Below, in pieces: positions 23,233 through 35,182 of a DNA stretch of 64,000 nt. Origin of the DNA: Hsuehochloa calcarea (taxonomy: Eukaryota; Streptophyta; Magnoliopsida; Poales; Poaceae); contig CM070596.1 in the NCBI GenBank assembly GCA_036346395.1, positions 2,666,001-2,730,000 on the forward strand. The letters are read 5' to 3'. Position 1 is the first letter of the stretch; each line of letters starts with the position of its first letter. Position numbers and translations under genes: made by a program. The notes under the pieces were generated by a model. That model ran no database searches. It was not told where the DNA came from and was given only the letters and a program-made list of their open reading frames with translations.

Positions 23233-23295
23233 GTGGGGGAGAACAAGCTAGCTGCAAAATGGCTCTCGGTATCGAAATCCGTCGTCGTTTCGGAA

Positions 23296-26200
23296 TCACA
23301 TCAGGAAGTCCCTGGGGTCCGTGACATATCCCGTCAAGGCTGAAGCGGCCGCGGTGTAGGGCGAAGCGAGGTAGATCTGCCCTTCCTTGTGCCCCATCCT
23401 GCCCGGGAAGTTCCTGTTCGTCGTCGACACGCACACCTGTGTATTCAAATACATACCAAAACCACTCGTGTCAACAAGAGAATTGCAGGACACCTGACAT
23501 TTCACTTTACACGCTGACGACATCCCTGAATCCATGACAGATGTTCTACAGCATCTGCAGTTGCAACTGTCGTGGACGTGTAACAAGTGAAAGCGTGTAC
23601 TCACGCAAACAAGGGCATCCCCAGACCCCATACACAAGGATGTACTGGTGCTGCCCTGCTTGCTAAGGAGGAGCTCAAACCTACAAAGGGTGCATTTTTG
23701 TTTAGGGCTCCTAGCCATAGTTTTTCACCAACACCCGTGAGAACGGCAACCGAGAGCATACAAGTGGTTTGGGCTAGCAATTCCATACCCGTAGTCCGCC
23801 TAAGTGAGATGGCAGCCAGCCAGCCAATAATGCAAAAATACGGCAGTTCCATATGCTGTTGAGACTTAAGACGACAGGAATTTGATTGGGACTCAAGATT
23901 GGATATCTTAATCTTTCGAGAATCAAGATGCCTTAACACTTTGGGATTTACGTAAAATCATGGAAGCTTCCTTCTTCATTTGTATCAAGTAACATGTCTA
24001 TTCTACATAAATATTTGGAAATTTCCGTAAGATACTTACCTTAGGTTCATTCATGCGTGCATATGTATCGCGAGGACCACCCAAACAAGCACCACAATTA
24101 GGGCTAGATGGTGTATCACAACCAGCCTCTTCAAATATCTGGGAGCAAGTTTTGCCACCAGATCCTGGTATGGGGATGCTATATATGTCCATCCACACCT
24201 ATAAAGATTTAACATTCTTTTCAGTAAACCCAAACTACAAGATTGTTTCAGTATATTTTTACTGCAAATTATCACCTTTTGCGTCGCAGGAACGAGAAAA
24301 GTGGGAACTTTAACCTTCTTGCCCTGTATTAAGGAAACATTTCTAGTAAGTCAGCTAATCATGTAGTAGTGTGATTCGAGTATTGCTGCAACATATCACA
24401 GAAGTATATTTAGGTTTATGCACAAAGAACAATTAAATGAATAGGATGGCTCAAGATGCTTCAGCAAGTGTAATGGGAATACTTTGTGTCATTCAGTTAC
24501 ATGAGAGTCAATCAAGCTGAAAGTTCTTTTACGGTGAGGAGTATGCACAAATCATAGCAATGAGCCAAAAGGTAACCTCACCCTCTTCTATAAACACAAA
24601 ACCTTGCTCACAACTTATACCATACTAAACTCCAACCAAAGCCCAACTTAGTTTGATCCTTATACATGTACTCCAAAGCACGTCAACCCTTTTGGCCTTC
24701 AAAGTTTTGCATAATCTAAAGGTGCCTGTATGAAATCACTATTTTACTTTCTGCATTAATTTCAGTTGACCAATGAGGTGAACCCAAACCTGGTCCACGT
24801 TAGGCTCTTAGAGTCAGAACCTAAAAACCTGTGAGTAACCCAACCAACTGCCCAATTAATCCTAAAACTAGGTCCAACCCAACTCCCAGTGCATCCCAAC
24901 CTATTGAACCTGTCCAGATAGTGATACTGGCCCACTGATTACAAGTCCAAGCCAAGCTTTGGTAGTCCACTACCAGGCCTTGTTACACACAATCTGCACC
25001 CTTTCTATTTCATTAACTGCTATGCTGACTTCATAAAATGCAGAGGCAACATAGGAAACTGAAAAAAAAACATACAAGTACACAACCATTGACACGATCA
25101 TACTCTGCAGGTTTCAGAATACATATAAGATATCTCAGTGTCTACCAACATGCATAAATAAACAAAACAATCTTGGCTATATGTCACCATGCTACAAGAA
25201 TATAGGTTTTAAGCTTCTTACCGAAGCTAAGAACACCTTCGCAGCAGCAAAGAAGTCCTCGGTCTTACCACCAGTGCAAGAACCGATATAGACTCGGTCA
25301 ATCTTGACATCTTTGCATTCTCTTGCTAGAGCACGGTTGTCAGGCGAATGTGGCTGTAGGTCCATGGAGATTACAGCTTTTTTTTAAAGAAAGTCAACAA
25401 AACGGATAAAGAGATAGCAAAATTCTACATTAACAGACCTTGGCAACTACTGGCTCCAATTTGGATACATCAAACCCAAAGTCACTAACAAATCTGAAAA
25501 CAAAGTCAATCAAATAAAAGAACAAAAGAAATCAACAGCTTGTGCATATGCCATATCACAATTCATAACATGACACGGGGAATACAGAATGACAAATCTC
25601 GAAGGAGAACACTAGGTAACAACATTCTGATTCTTGCATATAGGCAGTCAACTTTAAATCACAAGATCAGAAAACATGGACCATAGTTCATCTACATAGT
25701 AACATAGGCTTATAGGCAGTCAACTTTAAATCACAAGTTCATCTATCCACCATACAGGAAGGATAGCGTATAAATGTGCAAGAACAGCCTAAATTTCCCA
25801 AAATGACGTCACCTATGAGAAGCTCCTAGAAGTAGCCAAATCATGTTCATACTTAGCACTCTAGCAGGCTCTACATCATTGTGATAAGTTGAAGACAACA
25901 AAGAGTAGGGGGAAATAGTTGTTTCAAAGTTCTTTTAATGACCTGCACATAGTATTATGAGATCCTTCTTTTTTAGTTTAACTAATCAATATACAAACTT
26001 ATAAACCGAAGCAGCGAAAGCAGTGTTTATAAACAGACCATACAGGTTTTTTCAACTCCCCCGTCATAAGGTCTTGACACCCTAGTAGCAAGCCATTTCT
26101 TATTAACAAAAGATAAACAGTCAGCATCAAACCTTTTCTCCAGAAAATGTTAGAAAAACACCCAGTTGGCCAGTTCTATAATAGACTAGCTGAATAACTA

Positions 26201-28498
26201 GCGTGAATCCTTTTATTCAATAAGTTCAAAGTTGACTAACAAGTTGACTGAATTATGTGTATATATATCATGATCTAAAGGACAGCAAGAACAGGGACAG
26301 ACTATAATCACCTGGCCTGAGCATCACTATAGGCAGGTTCATATTCAACCGATGTCTTACCCTGCAGTGTACCAGGATGGAAGATATGATGTCACAATTA
26401 CCATGATGTAAAATATTGGAAACTAGTTATTTAAAATTATTTCGCTCACTAATTATCTCAAAGTTGTTGGAAACTTCACTTCGAAAAAAAAAACATATCG
26501 ACTCAGCTCTACTATTAGCATTTCAGAGGCTAGTTCTATAGTTACCTCAAGGTACTTAAATGTAGTTTCATCAGCAGGCACAACACCATTCTTTCCACCA
26601 GCTTCAATAACCATGTTGCAAAGTGTCATTCGCTCTTCCATCTAGCACGTGTGCGAAACTAAGTTCATTTCACGTGGTATAACAATTAATTAAGCTAGTT
26701 ATGAACATAGAACACACATTTAGACTATCTACAGTTGATCCAACGAACTCCATCGATTTGTATGTTGCACCAGATACAGATATCTCGCCAATAATCTGTA
26801 AACAGCGATTACTAAGGGTGAGATGTCTCGATTACAACAAGAAAACCCTGACAAAAAGAACAAATTTAGCATAACAACGATTATTTTGTAGGCTTACTTG
26901 CAAAATCAGATCCTTCGCAAGTAAATAAGGTGGCATTTCTCCGTCTAATGTGAACCTGATAGTTGGAGGCACCTGAAAATAAGTTTAACAGATCAAAACA
27001 CTGTTTTCTTTTTCTGGAGGTAACAAAGTGTCTCCACGATATGATAAGAGGTAGCATGTCCAACAGCCGTTATTTCTGACATCAAGAATATATTTAATAA
27101 AATGCGGGAAGCGCAAAGAATGTTCAAATATTGAAAATAAAAGGCATAACTGATGTATGAATAGTGCTAATCGGATGCTACACAAAATATTTCTAGTATT
27201 CTTATGTTTGGATGAAATATAATTCGGATGGTCCAGTCTATAGACAAAATTGAACTTTTTACTACTTTTGTCAGATGTCTATCTTGACTTTTTATATTTG
27301 TACGAAGCCTGTGGGTTGCTAAAGTCTCATCATCGCGTACATAAACAAATCCAGTAACTCCCAACACATCAATGATATAGAATCACAACTTCACATATAC
27401 TGACAAACATATGTCTTTGCCCTTTTTTTCTGCAAGACTTGACTTTCAAATTCTATCTGGAAGTAATGAAAACTTATTGCATACCTTCAGAAGAGCCTTC
27501 CCGGTGCCCATCACAAAACCAGCATCAGTGTTTCCAATTCCAGTTGCAAATTGACCAAAGGCTCCAGCATTGCATGTATGAGAATCAGTACCAACGAGAA
27601 CCTATACAACAATTGGATTATGTTAATCCTGTATCGTAATCCTGTACTTAGTAGTTAGTATAGTAAGTAAAGTACCTCGCCTGGTCTGCAGTGGCCTTCT
27701 TGGGCAAGCGCAATGTGGCAAACACCTTTGTAATCTGGATTTGCCTACAAACAACTCAAAACATGTAAACTTTTTTAAACAAAAAACCTTTTTTTTCTTC
27801 AAAAGGAACATAAAACAGGTCTGATATGAAACAAACAAGCTATCGATTGAATGAATCGATAAGGAAATGCATAGGCATACTCTGAAATCGCTCAGGTCCT
27901 TGATGTCGTAGAAGTACTTGATCGTCTGCTCCATACAGAAGTCCCTCAGAATATCAACATTCCGATTTGCTCGTTCGTCACTGGTGAAGATGTAGTGGTC
28001 CGGGATGATGACGACCTTCTCGCGGTCCCATACCTTGGCGTCCTCCCCAAACTCCCGCTTGAAGATCCCGATGGTGCCCGGGCCGCCGACGTCGTGCGTC
28101 ATCAGCACGTCGACGTCCACCCACACGTTCTCCCCGGGCTCCAGGCTCGCGCGCTCCGACGCCCGCGCCAGGATCTTCTCCGTCATCGTCATCGCGCTCT
28201 TCACCTGAACCGCACAGAACAAGAGGCGCATCAGCATCTGTACAGCAATAACATCGAGAACGACAGTTTGGGCGTCCCAGTTCGGGATACAAAAGCGTAC
28301 GGAGCCGGTGGAGGCCGGGGCGCGCGGCGCGCGGGCGGGTGTGGCAACGGCGAGGACACGTCCTGGACGCGCGCGCCGGAGGCTCGCGTTTGCGCGCTGC
28401 TGCTGCGTCGGCGCCGCCGCGGCGAGCTCCTTCTTTAGCGAGGGGGGAACCTTGTGGGCGAAGGCCGCGGAGGCCTTGGCGGTGGAGATGGAGGTCAT
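23296..28498 (-). CDS. IIL1: 3-isopropylmalate dehydratase (isomerase) large subunit, chloroplast
   Basis: With a small subunit this [4Fe-4S] enzyme isomerises 2- to 3-isopropylmalate in leucine synthesis in plastids. Thirteen coding exons (minus strand, 5' to 3'): 28301-28498, 27881-28204, 27676-27744, 27485-27601, 26898-26972, 26718-26795, 26546-26641, 26312-26361, 25439-25493, 25222-25353, 24276-24323, 24040-24198, 23296-23436. All borders are GT..AG, phases fit, no internal stop, 513 aa. The first about 60 residues (MTSISTAKASAAFAHK..) look like a transit peptide. Family landmarks: MTHDVGGPGTIGIF (101-114), GTDSHTCNAGAFGQFATGIG (201-220), GSCTGGK with C380, and NCGACLGG with C449 and C452 (the three cluster ligands). 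The C terminus is GRMGHKEGQIYLASPYTAAA..DPRDFLM. An in-frame ATG at 28567 exists, but 28498 starts the transit-like sequence. Splicing 28204 to 28301 removes an open-frame intron. Confidence 0.95.
25639..25737. repeat. 27-bp direct repeat in isomerase intron 8
   Basis: TATAGGCAGTCAACTTTAAA plus seven more bases occurs at 25639-25665 and again at 25711-25737, 72 bp apart. It is a small recent duplication within the intron between exons 8 and 9. Confidence 0.8.
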
Positions 28499-28518
28499 GG
28501 CGGCGCGCGGTCGAAGCG

Positions 28519-28609
28519 TCGAACACCTTGAGGTCAGTAGAGAGATTGGGGGTGGTGCTTCGAACACCTTGAGGTCAGAATGGGGTGATGTTGCTTATAC
28601 TGAAAAGGT
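28519..28609. repeat. 19-bp local duplication followed by a 36-bp copy of TIM21 intron sequence
   Basis: TCGAACACCTTGAGGTCAG is present at 28519-28537 and 28560-28578. The second copy runs directly into a 36-bp block (28574-28609) identical to 13731-13766. The two pieces overlap by GTCAG, which looks like microhomology. It lies within about 110 bp upstream of the isomerase start codon, so probably in the 5' UTR or promoter. Confidence 0.85.
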
Positions 28610-29038
28610 CGGCACCTGTGCGGGAGGAGAGGCGGGCTGCGGACATTTTAATATAGCTTATGTGAGAGGTAATGTGTACGATTTGAAGCGTTCGATTGAG
28701 ATCAGATGGTGATGGACGGCCTTTGGTAACCCATTCATTCTGGCTTTGATGTTGGACAAGTTTGCAAATCTGCAAACTTGTCCCCTACGTTTGCAAATCT
28801 GCAAACTTGACTCCTACGTCTTCTTAAGGCAACTTGTCCTTAACTAAACTACACACGAGACATGTATCATGCTCACGTGTAGTTGTGGAGTTAGAAAGCT
28901 TTTAATAGGAGTACATATTTTATGCACAAGTCTTAAGTTTTGTTCAATAAATTTATGTTTAGCCTTGTTACCTGTATACTCTGCAAGTCCTAGTGTCATT
29001 TCAGTCAATCAGCGGGACTTCAAGGGCCTTAAGGCGAG
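28610..29038. other. isomerase upstream region with a duplicated palindrome
   Basis: No gene seen. At 28756-28781 the sequence is an inverted repeat with 11-bp arms (ACAAGTTTGCA) around AATC. A near copy of its core follows at 28788-28810. This region should contain the promoter of the minus-strand isomerase gene; I see no clear TATA box. Confidence 0.5.
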
Positions 29039-29046
29039 GTCCGAAC

Positions 29047-29749
29047 TAGTGGTGGGCATTGGTAGGGTCGACGCAGTGCGAACCCGTCGTGCCGGGCGCG
29101 TCGTGCGCGTCTTGGCTCGGCCGCCACCCTCCGTCGTCGGCCCGCCTTGTCTTGGTCGAGGCCCAAGCACGACCCAAAACCCATTGTCTTTGGGCCGTCT
29201 TGGCCCAAGTTCAACCCTAAGTAACTATAGACGCGTGGGGAGGGAGAGGGAGGGAGGGAGGGGGACCAACGGTGCGTGGAGAGGAAGGGCGACGATCGGC
29301 AGCGTGTGGGGGAGGGAGGCGGTTGGAACTGGAGGAGAGGAATCAGTGAATATGATTAGGGATTGGGAATTTAGGAGCTGGGGCTCGGGAGAAAGGGTGG
29401 GGATGGGGATGGGGGTTGGGGGAGGCCGGGAGGGATGTTGGGTCAGACCGGGTAGAAGAATGGGTGATTGGTTGAGCCAGGCCGATGTGGGGGGTGATTG
29501 GGCCAGGCCGAGGGAGGGATTAGGCTATAACGGAAAGGTTGGGCCTATTTCGTGTCGTGTCGTGCTGGCCCAAGCCCAGCCCAACTGGATGTGCCGCCCA
29601 ATGGGCCGCATTCTTAGGCCCAGCCTGGCCCGCTGTTCGTGCCGTGACAGCCCGGCCCACCACGTGTCGTGTCGTGCCGTGCTTAGACCATAGCGTACCG
29701 ACCAGGGCTCGGGTCGACTCGAAAAAGTACGGCCCAAGTCCCAGCTCTA
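29047..29749 (-). mobile_element. second non-autonomous hAT-like element, inverted relative to 16358-17171
   Basis: Ends TAGTGGTGGG and CCCAGCTCTA are the same inverted repeats as in the TIM21-intron element. Flanks GTCCGAAC (29039-29046) and GTTCGGAC (29750-29757) are 8-bp repeats identical at 6 of 8 positions, and near-palindromic. The body shares GGCACGACACG, TTGGGCC and TCTATAGTTA blocks with the first copy when read on the minus strand. It is 703 bp with no transposase. Confidence 0.78.
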
Positions 29750-29757
29750 GTTCGGAC

Positions 29758-29970
29758 CTCTTTATGTGCTTCTGTTTATCGGGGTGTCGTTTGTTGTCGG
29801 TATAGTTGTCGCTTCTGTTGCTTCATGGGCTCTAAGCCTGATCTGCCTTGGCGACCCAAATTGTGATGTATTAAAGTAAGTACTCAAAGGATGCCACGTG
29901 GAATACGACCATGCGTGATCAGATGGCAAGACCATCAGATTTAACAAGGTAAAATAAAACAAGCTTCCGT
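29758..29970. other. short spacer
   Basis: Nothing recognisable between the hAT element and the Copia LTR. Confidence 0.4.
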
Positions 29971-30181
29971 TGAAGAATGTAGTAGCAGTATGAATATCAA
30001 CTAATTACCACACAATAGACAATCGACAAAGAGACAAACAATATAGACACAATATGGGGAACCTCTTTATTAATAGATTGGTCTTTTTCTAAGTACAATG
30101 AGATCCTATTTAAAGACTAAAACCCACTGGGGACAATTTCGGTATTACGCCCATCAACTCTTAAATCAGGGTTTCTCAACA
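29971..30181 (-). mobile_element. 3' LTR of a Copia-type element, minus strand (211 bp)
   Basis: On the minus strand the segment starts TGTTGAGAAACCCTG directly after the polypurine tract AAGGGGGAG (complement of 30182-30190) and ends ..ACATTCTTCA, giving TG..CA ends. It is therefore a 3' LTR. No matching 5' LTR is found in the window. Confidence 0.65.
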
Positions 30182-30960
30182 CTCCCCCTTAGGCAAATGC
30201 CGCGTTATGCATATATCTCATTAAAAACTCCTATAAAAAAAAACCCAGTAAGAAAAAAGGGACTAGAGACTAGAGAAAAGAGTACATTGCATCTGTAATC
30301 TCTATTGCATCGTTGCCTTGTTAAAAACATTTATGTGAGAAATCTTTTGGAAAAACCCACTAAAGGGGGGAAAAGTGCAACCTCTTTACTTTCTGGGTTA
30401 ATCTTCAGGATTTACGTAAAACTTTAGAACCTTAAGTGGATTATGATTTAGGGGATTCTCTCCCTGGGCCCTGCAACTCTTTAAGTCGTTTCATTCTAAT
30501 ACCACGAATGCATCGTTAGAAACTGGGCGTAGGCAAAGACTTAGTGAATAAATGCAAATGCACATGTCCATTGTCATTATCACGATTCATCATTGTCAAC
30601 ATTAACATAGTAGTCTCATTACTCACCTTGTCCCAACATTATTCCCATCAACATATGAACATTATAATGTAAGCATTATCATGTAAACATTATCATGTCG
30701 CGCAAACATCACATATTTCATAGCATTCATAGGATATCGCTATATCATGCACTTGCCTGTTAACCAAGCGGAGCGGAATAACGTGCGGATGACGTCGTTC
30801 CCGAACCTCCACCTGTATAGGCAGTCGACCGGACTCAAAATAGTACAACAGTATAAGTACACTTACAGACAACAAGGTCCTACACGCAAAACGACACAAC
30901 CAAACCCCTTCCAACGACACTGTCCTGCTGACCTAGTGTCCGAAAAATATTAATAATAAA
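30182..30960 (-). mobile_element. 3' internal non-coding remnant of the same element
   Basis: Adjoins the polypurine tract of the LTR at 29971-30181. The complement contains typical 3' non-coding text of such elements (stretches like GGGTTTTTCCAAAAGATTTC), with no RNase H or RT frame. Upstream parts are lost; the boundary at about 30960 is a guess. Confidence 0.45.
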
Positions 30961-32812
30961 GGGTTTAAGGATCGCGTTGAAAACTAGCAAATAAAAATTT
31001 ACCGGCGCACCTTTTTTTCCTCTTTTCTTTCTTTTCTTTTTTTCTTCCTTTCCCTCCTAACCGAAGCCATCCACGCCGCCAGCCTTATCTCCTCACCCCC
31101 TCCTGCCGACTCCCCCCTCCTCTCTATCTCTCGTTCTCCCTCACTCTCTCTCATTCCCCCTCACTCTCTCTCGTTCCCGTCGCCTCATCCCCTCCTCCCT
31201 GGCGATTCCCCTCCGCCGAGGCGACGCCTTGGCGCCGCGCTCGGCTTCCGGGTCTGCAGCGCCGTTGGCGCCACCTCAGCGCTCACCACCCCCACTCAGT
31301 GCATCCTCTCCGCCTTGGCAAGCCGCGCCTAGAGCCGCCGCCGGTGCCACTTCCGGGCGCCTCGCCGGACCCTTTCTTCTTGGCGCCGGCCCGATCGCTC
31401 GGCGCCACCGTCGTGGCCTGCCTCTGCTTGGTGCCGCTCAGTGCCACCTCCCTTTGGCTCCCGGCTGGCGTGGTGCGCCCCTTGCGCCGGCTCGGCCTCC
31501 GGCCGCCGTGCGCCTCCCCTCGGAGCCACCACCCCACACTCCACCCAGGGAAGTTCTACTCTCTCCTCCTCTTACGTTATGCATCCTAGTGTTGGGCCAA
31601 GCTTGCTTGATCGGGATGGAGGGATAGGGTACCTACTTGGTTTGCCGGTTAAGGGGTGGGGCAGCAGCGATGTCGCATGTGGTGGCCGGGCTGCTCCTGG
31701 GGTGCTCTCCTCTACTTCTGGCTCCTGGCGGTTCCTCCTCCTCTTGCTCCTGGCTCCCTTCTTTGCGGTTCTTGGCCTTGCCTTTGGCTGAGAAGAAGTG
31801 GGAGGAGGGGAAGGGCACTGGGGTGCTTTCCCTGTAGTGGCCGTGAAAGAGGAATGGTTTCAGGAGGTAATGTCTTCTTTGTCTGGGAGGAATGAATCTG
31901 GGGCTCGTCTGTTGGCTTTCTTCTTGTTGGTTTTGAGTGGTCAAGTGGCATTTGGGTGGGAAATGCACGGCACAGGGCTTGGTTTTATCTCGGCTCTCTA
32001 TCTCTCTCTCTCTCTGTTGGTTTTCTTACGGGAAGGTAAATTGGTAAAATTTTATTCTCCTTTGTTTAGTTTCCTCCTTTGCAATTTCTCTGGCATTACA
32101 AACAAAGCTGACTCTTGGTTCTTACGCTCACACAATTAAAGCTAACAAATGACTCTTGGTTCTCATGCTCACATAATTAAAAGCTAACAAAAGACTGATT
32201 AACTTACTAGCACAAAGCCCCAAGAATCACCCACATACTATGATTTGTGATGTGAACATAAATAGAAAAACATATTTAGGTGGTCACATTTGAAGCTTCG
32301 CAACAGGATTAACTTCTTCAGGAGGAAAGAATGGCGAAGACCGGGAGGAAGAAGGGTCCATGAAGAAGAAGGCGACATGGAGCTCGAGGTGGTCTAGGGT
32401 TTGGTGGAGTGGCCAGCCCTCAACCGATCTACACCGTTGGTTTACTAATCCCGTGATCTCATGGCTGGGCAAGCATTGTGGCAACCGACCCATGAGGCCC
32501 ATTGACCGATTGACACGTGGTTTATTCATGTGAGCAGTCGAGCTGAGCCGGTGGCGACTTGCAATTGGAGGACTAAATGCACGGCATTGCTGAGCTCGCC
32601 ATTCCTTGCGGGGTTTAGGGAGTAATAGATATATCTTATGATCGTGCTAATAATATAATATGGCCACAGTGAAATGGACCCAATTGCATGTGAATACTTT
32701 GGAAATCGTAATTAAGTAAATGCTTATACACTCTTCTCAAAATACATTATAAACTATTTTCGCAATAAAACAAAATAACTATGGTTTGCTCATAAAATAT
32801 TATTAGAAATAA
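30961..32812. other. GC-rich block with no supportable gene
   Basis: A pyrimidine-rich stretch (31010-31200) leads into very GC-rich DNA (31200-31560) that opens Ala/Pro-rich frames on both strands with no recognisable domain. It could be the 5' part of a lost gene or transposon. A 41-bp tandem duplication (TGACTCTTGGTTCT..) lies at 32109-32149 and 32150-32191. Confidence 0.45.
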
Positions 32813-33090
32813 GGGTTTCTTTGGAACACATGAATCAAAAAGTATAGGAATTGGATGACATATCTAGTTGAATCTTGTGGAATTCTATAACGCTAGAATT
32901 GTTCAATTGTGCTGTTTGGATGCTTCACAGGAATAGAGTACATAATTTTGGAGAGATATAGACATAAAAGGAAATATTCCATGAGGTTAGACCTCATGTT
33001 AGATTTCCTCCAAAACTCACATGGATTGAGCCATTCCATACGAATTTCATAGGAAATTTAGGAGCTCGTTCCTTTGATCCAAAGAGACTC
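32813..33090. mobile_element. small MITE with GGGTTTCTTTGGAACA-type ends
   Basis: Left end GGGTTTCTTTGGAACACATG and the reverse complement of the right end (GAGTCTCTTTGGATCAAAGG) form an imperfect terminal inverted repeat around 278 bp of non-coding DNA. Flanking duplication is unclear, so superfamily is not assigned. Confidence 0.5.
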
Positions 33091-35182
33091 ATAGGAAAAT
33101 CTTTCCTTGCCACTTGCACTAGAGCTGGTTTGTTACTGACCTTTCTTGTGCAATGTTCAATTGTATATTTATTTCAAGGCGTTATCATCGTTCTATAAGC
33201 TTAAGAAAATAATAATATCGATCGTCATATCCAACTGCCTCAATGGTATATCTTGTAGTCAAAACCAAGTAATTGACTTTAGCTAGTAATGGTCGAATTT
33301 GTACAGGAAAAGGAAATGCTTTTTTTCTTTTCTTTTATAGGGGAAAACGAGATTATTTTGACTCTTTGCGTGATTTTTATCGTGCATTCAATCATTATTT
33401 TGTAATAGGAAACTTTGTTATATCATGCATGGTGGCAATATGGTAATTACCTCATATGACCATGGTTATTTTCTACTTTCCAAAGGTTCATTTAATATAT
33501 TTTTTCAGGTCGGACAATAAGTTGTTCAGTAGTGGGCGAGAGACCCTTTTCCACCGATGAGATTTTATATAAAAAAATTTGTAGAATTTTAGTTTGAAGC
33601 TTAAAAGTCATACTTTGCTTTCCACAACTACCCTTTGCGCTCATTTTCTTAATGTTTCCATCGTGAAGGAGGTTATAAAATAGCCTTTGAAAAAAGAAAC
33701 GGCAATATAATATGGTTTTTTTGCAAAAACACGCCTGAATGTTTGTACAATTCCGAATCATGCATGCCACTTGATTTTAGATAGGACTGTAATGACAACG
33801 GATTTGTGATCCAAATCTTTGTACCGATCGACAGAGTTCAGCCATGCTTTGGTGTTATACTCTGATCCGTAGGGTTCAGCCATGCCCAACTTTAATGTGT
33901 TTGTAAGTTACTAGAGATGTTTACATGCCTTTTTTTAGAAATTGTTTCCTCTCGCAAAATAAAAGGAAGATGGTTAAAAGCAAATATCTACATCGTTTGG
34001 AACGTGGGATTTTCCCATATTTCTACGGGGATTAAGTTGCTTCTTGTAAAATTCCTATGGTACAGCTAATCTTGTAATATAAAACAACAAGGAATTAATT
34101 ATCTCAAGCAAGCAACGCACACTACCGCATCCACCGAAGTTATTACTTACAATAACATTTAGATATGTGTTGTTTCACAATGTGTACAAATCGCATTTAT
34201 GCTTGTTTTCCTACTAAATGCAAAGATATGAATTCTTATGCGTGATCTTGAATTTTCTTTTTAAAATTTTAGCTACACATTTTATAAGATTTAGATCAGT
34301 CACATGAATGTGGTGTTTGTAAATTTGTCATCGAAGTGCTTCCATTGCGTGTTCTCTAAAAAAAAATATTACATACCTAAAAGCTTTTACCAACATATTT
34401 TGGTAAAACCTGTGCAATATCTGAAATTTTACTGGCATGTTTTGGAAACAGAGAGTGGCGATCTGAAGTAAAGTACGTACACCCAAACATGCCTGACAGA
34501 TTGAGTTTTGACGCGGGGGGGAGCTAGCATTCAGACAAGCCATGCGGCCTAGGTAGACAAAAGCGGGAAGGATTCAAAGTTTCAAACACTACAAAATCCT
34601 TCTCGAAACTCTAATTTCTAGTAGTGAATAGGACTTTGCCACAAAAACACACCAAAAATCATAAACTAATTCCCTGTCACACCGCATATTTCGAAATTAG
34701 CACCACCTAGATTTAAAAAATCTCCCCTAGACGAAACAAAACAAGGAAACAATTAAATAATAAACCCCACCATTATTTTTCCTCCTTAAAAAACCCCACT
34801 AATTTAACCCAATCACCAAACCAAACAAACAAAAAAGTTTTGAAAATTCCATCCATTTGCCCAATTTTTCTCCTTTGTTTAGATTAAAACCAATCAATCC
34901 CTTTTATTTCCTCTGTTTCTCCCATCGCTTCCTCCCTCTCCTTCCCTCTCTCGTGTCTCTTCTGTTCTTGAAGTTCTCGCCGGAAACCGGCCGCCGGCTC
35001 GCCGGAGAACTGCACCGTAGCTTCTGAGTCGGCACTCCAAGTTTTGGTATCTGAATTCTGGTTTGGAAGTTCGAGTTCGAATTTCCTGGTGCTTCTTGAT
35101 CGCACCCGTGGGAAGAAGCAGAGGAGTCTCTCGTGGTCACGGCCCGACCAGGCGAGAGGTAGCTTTTAGACTGGAGAGAACG
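33091..35182. other. intergenic region and AHL promoter/5' UTR
   Basis: AT-rich to about 34900, then a pyrimidine-rich stretch (CTCCCTCTCCTTCCCTCTC, about 34930) and GC-rich leader before the AHL start at 35183. I see no gene in 33.1-34.9 kb. Confidence 0.5.

Noticed and set aside
27623..28567. Single 314-codon minus-strand gene
   Set aside because: It is exon 1, intron and exon 2 of IIL1 read through. The stretch 28205-28300 is an intron with GT..AG borders, and the frame after 27881 is intron.
31229..31791. Ala/Pro-rich open frames on both strands
   Set aside because: Low-complexity GC-driven frames, no motif, no splice or promoter pattern that favours one strand.
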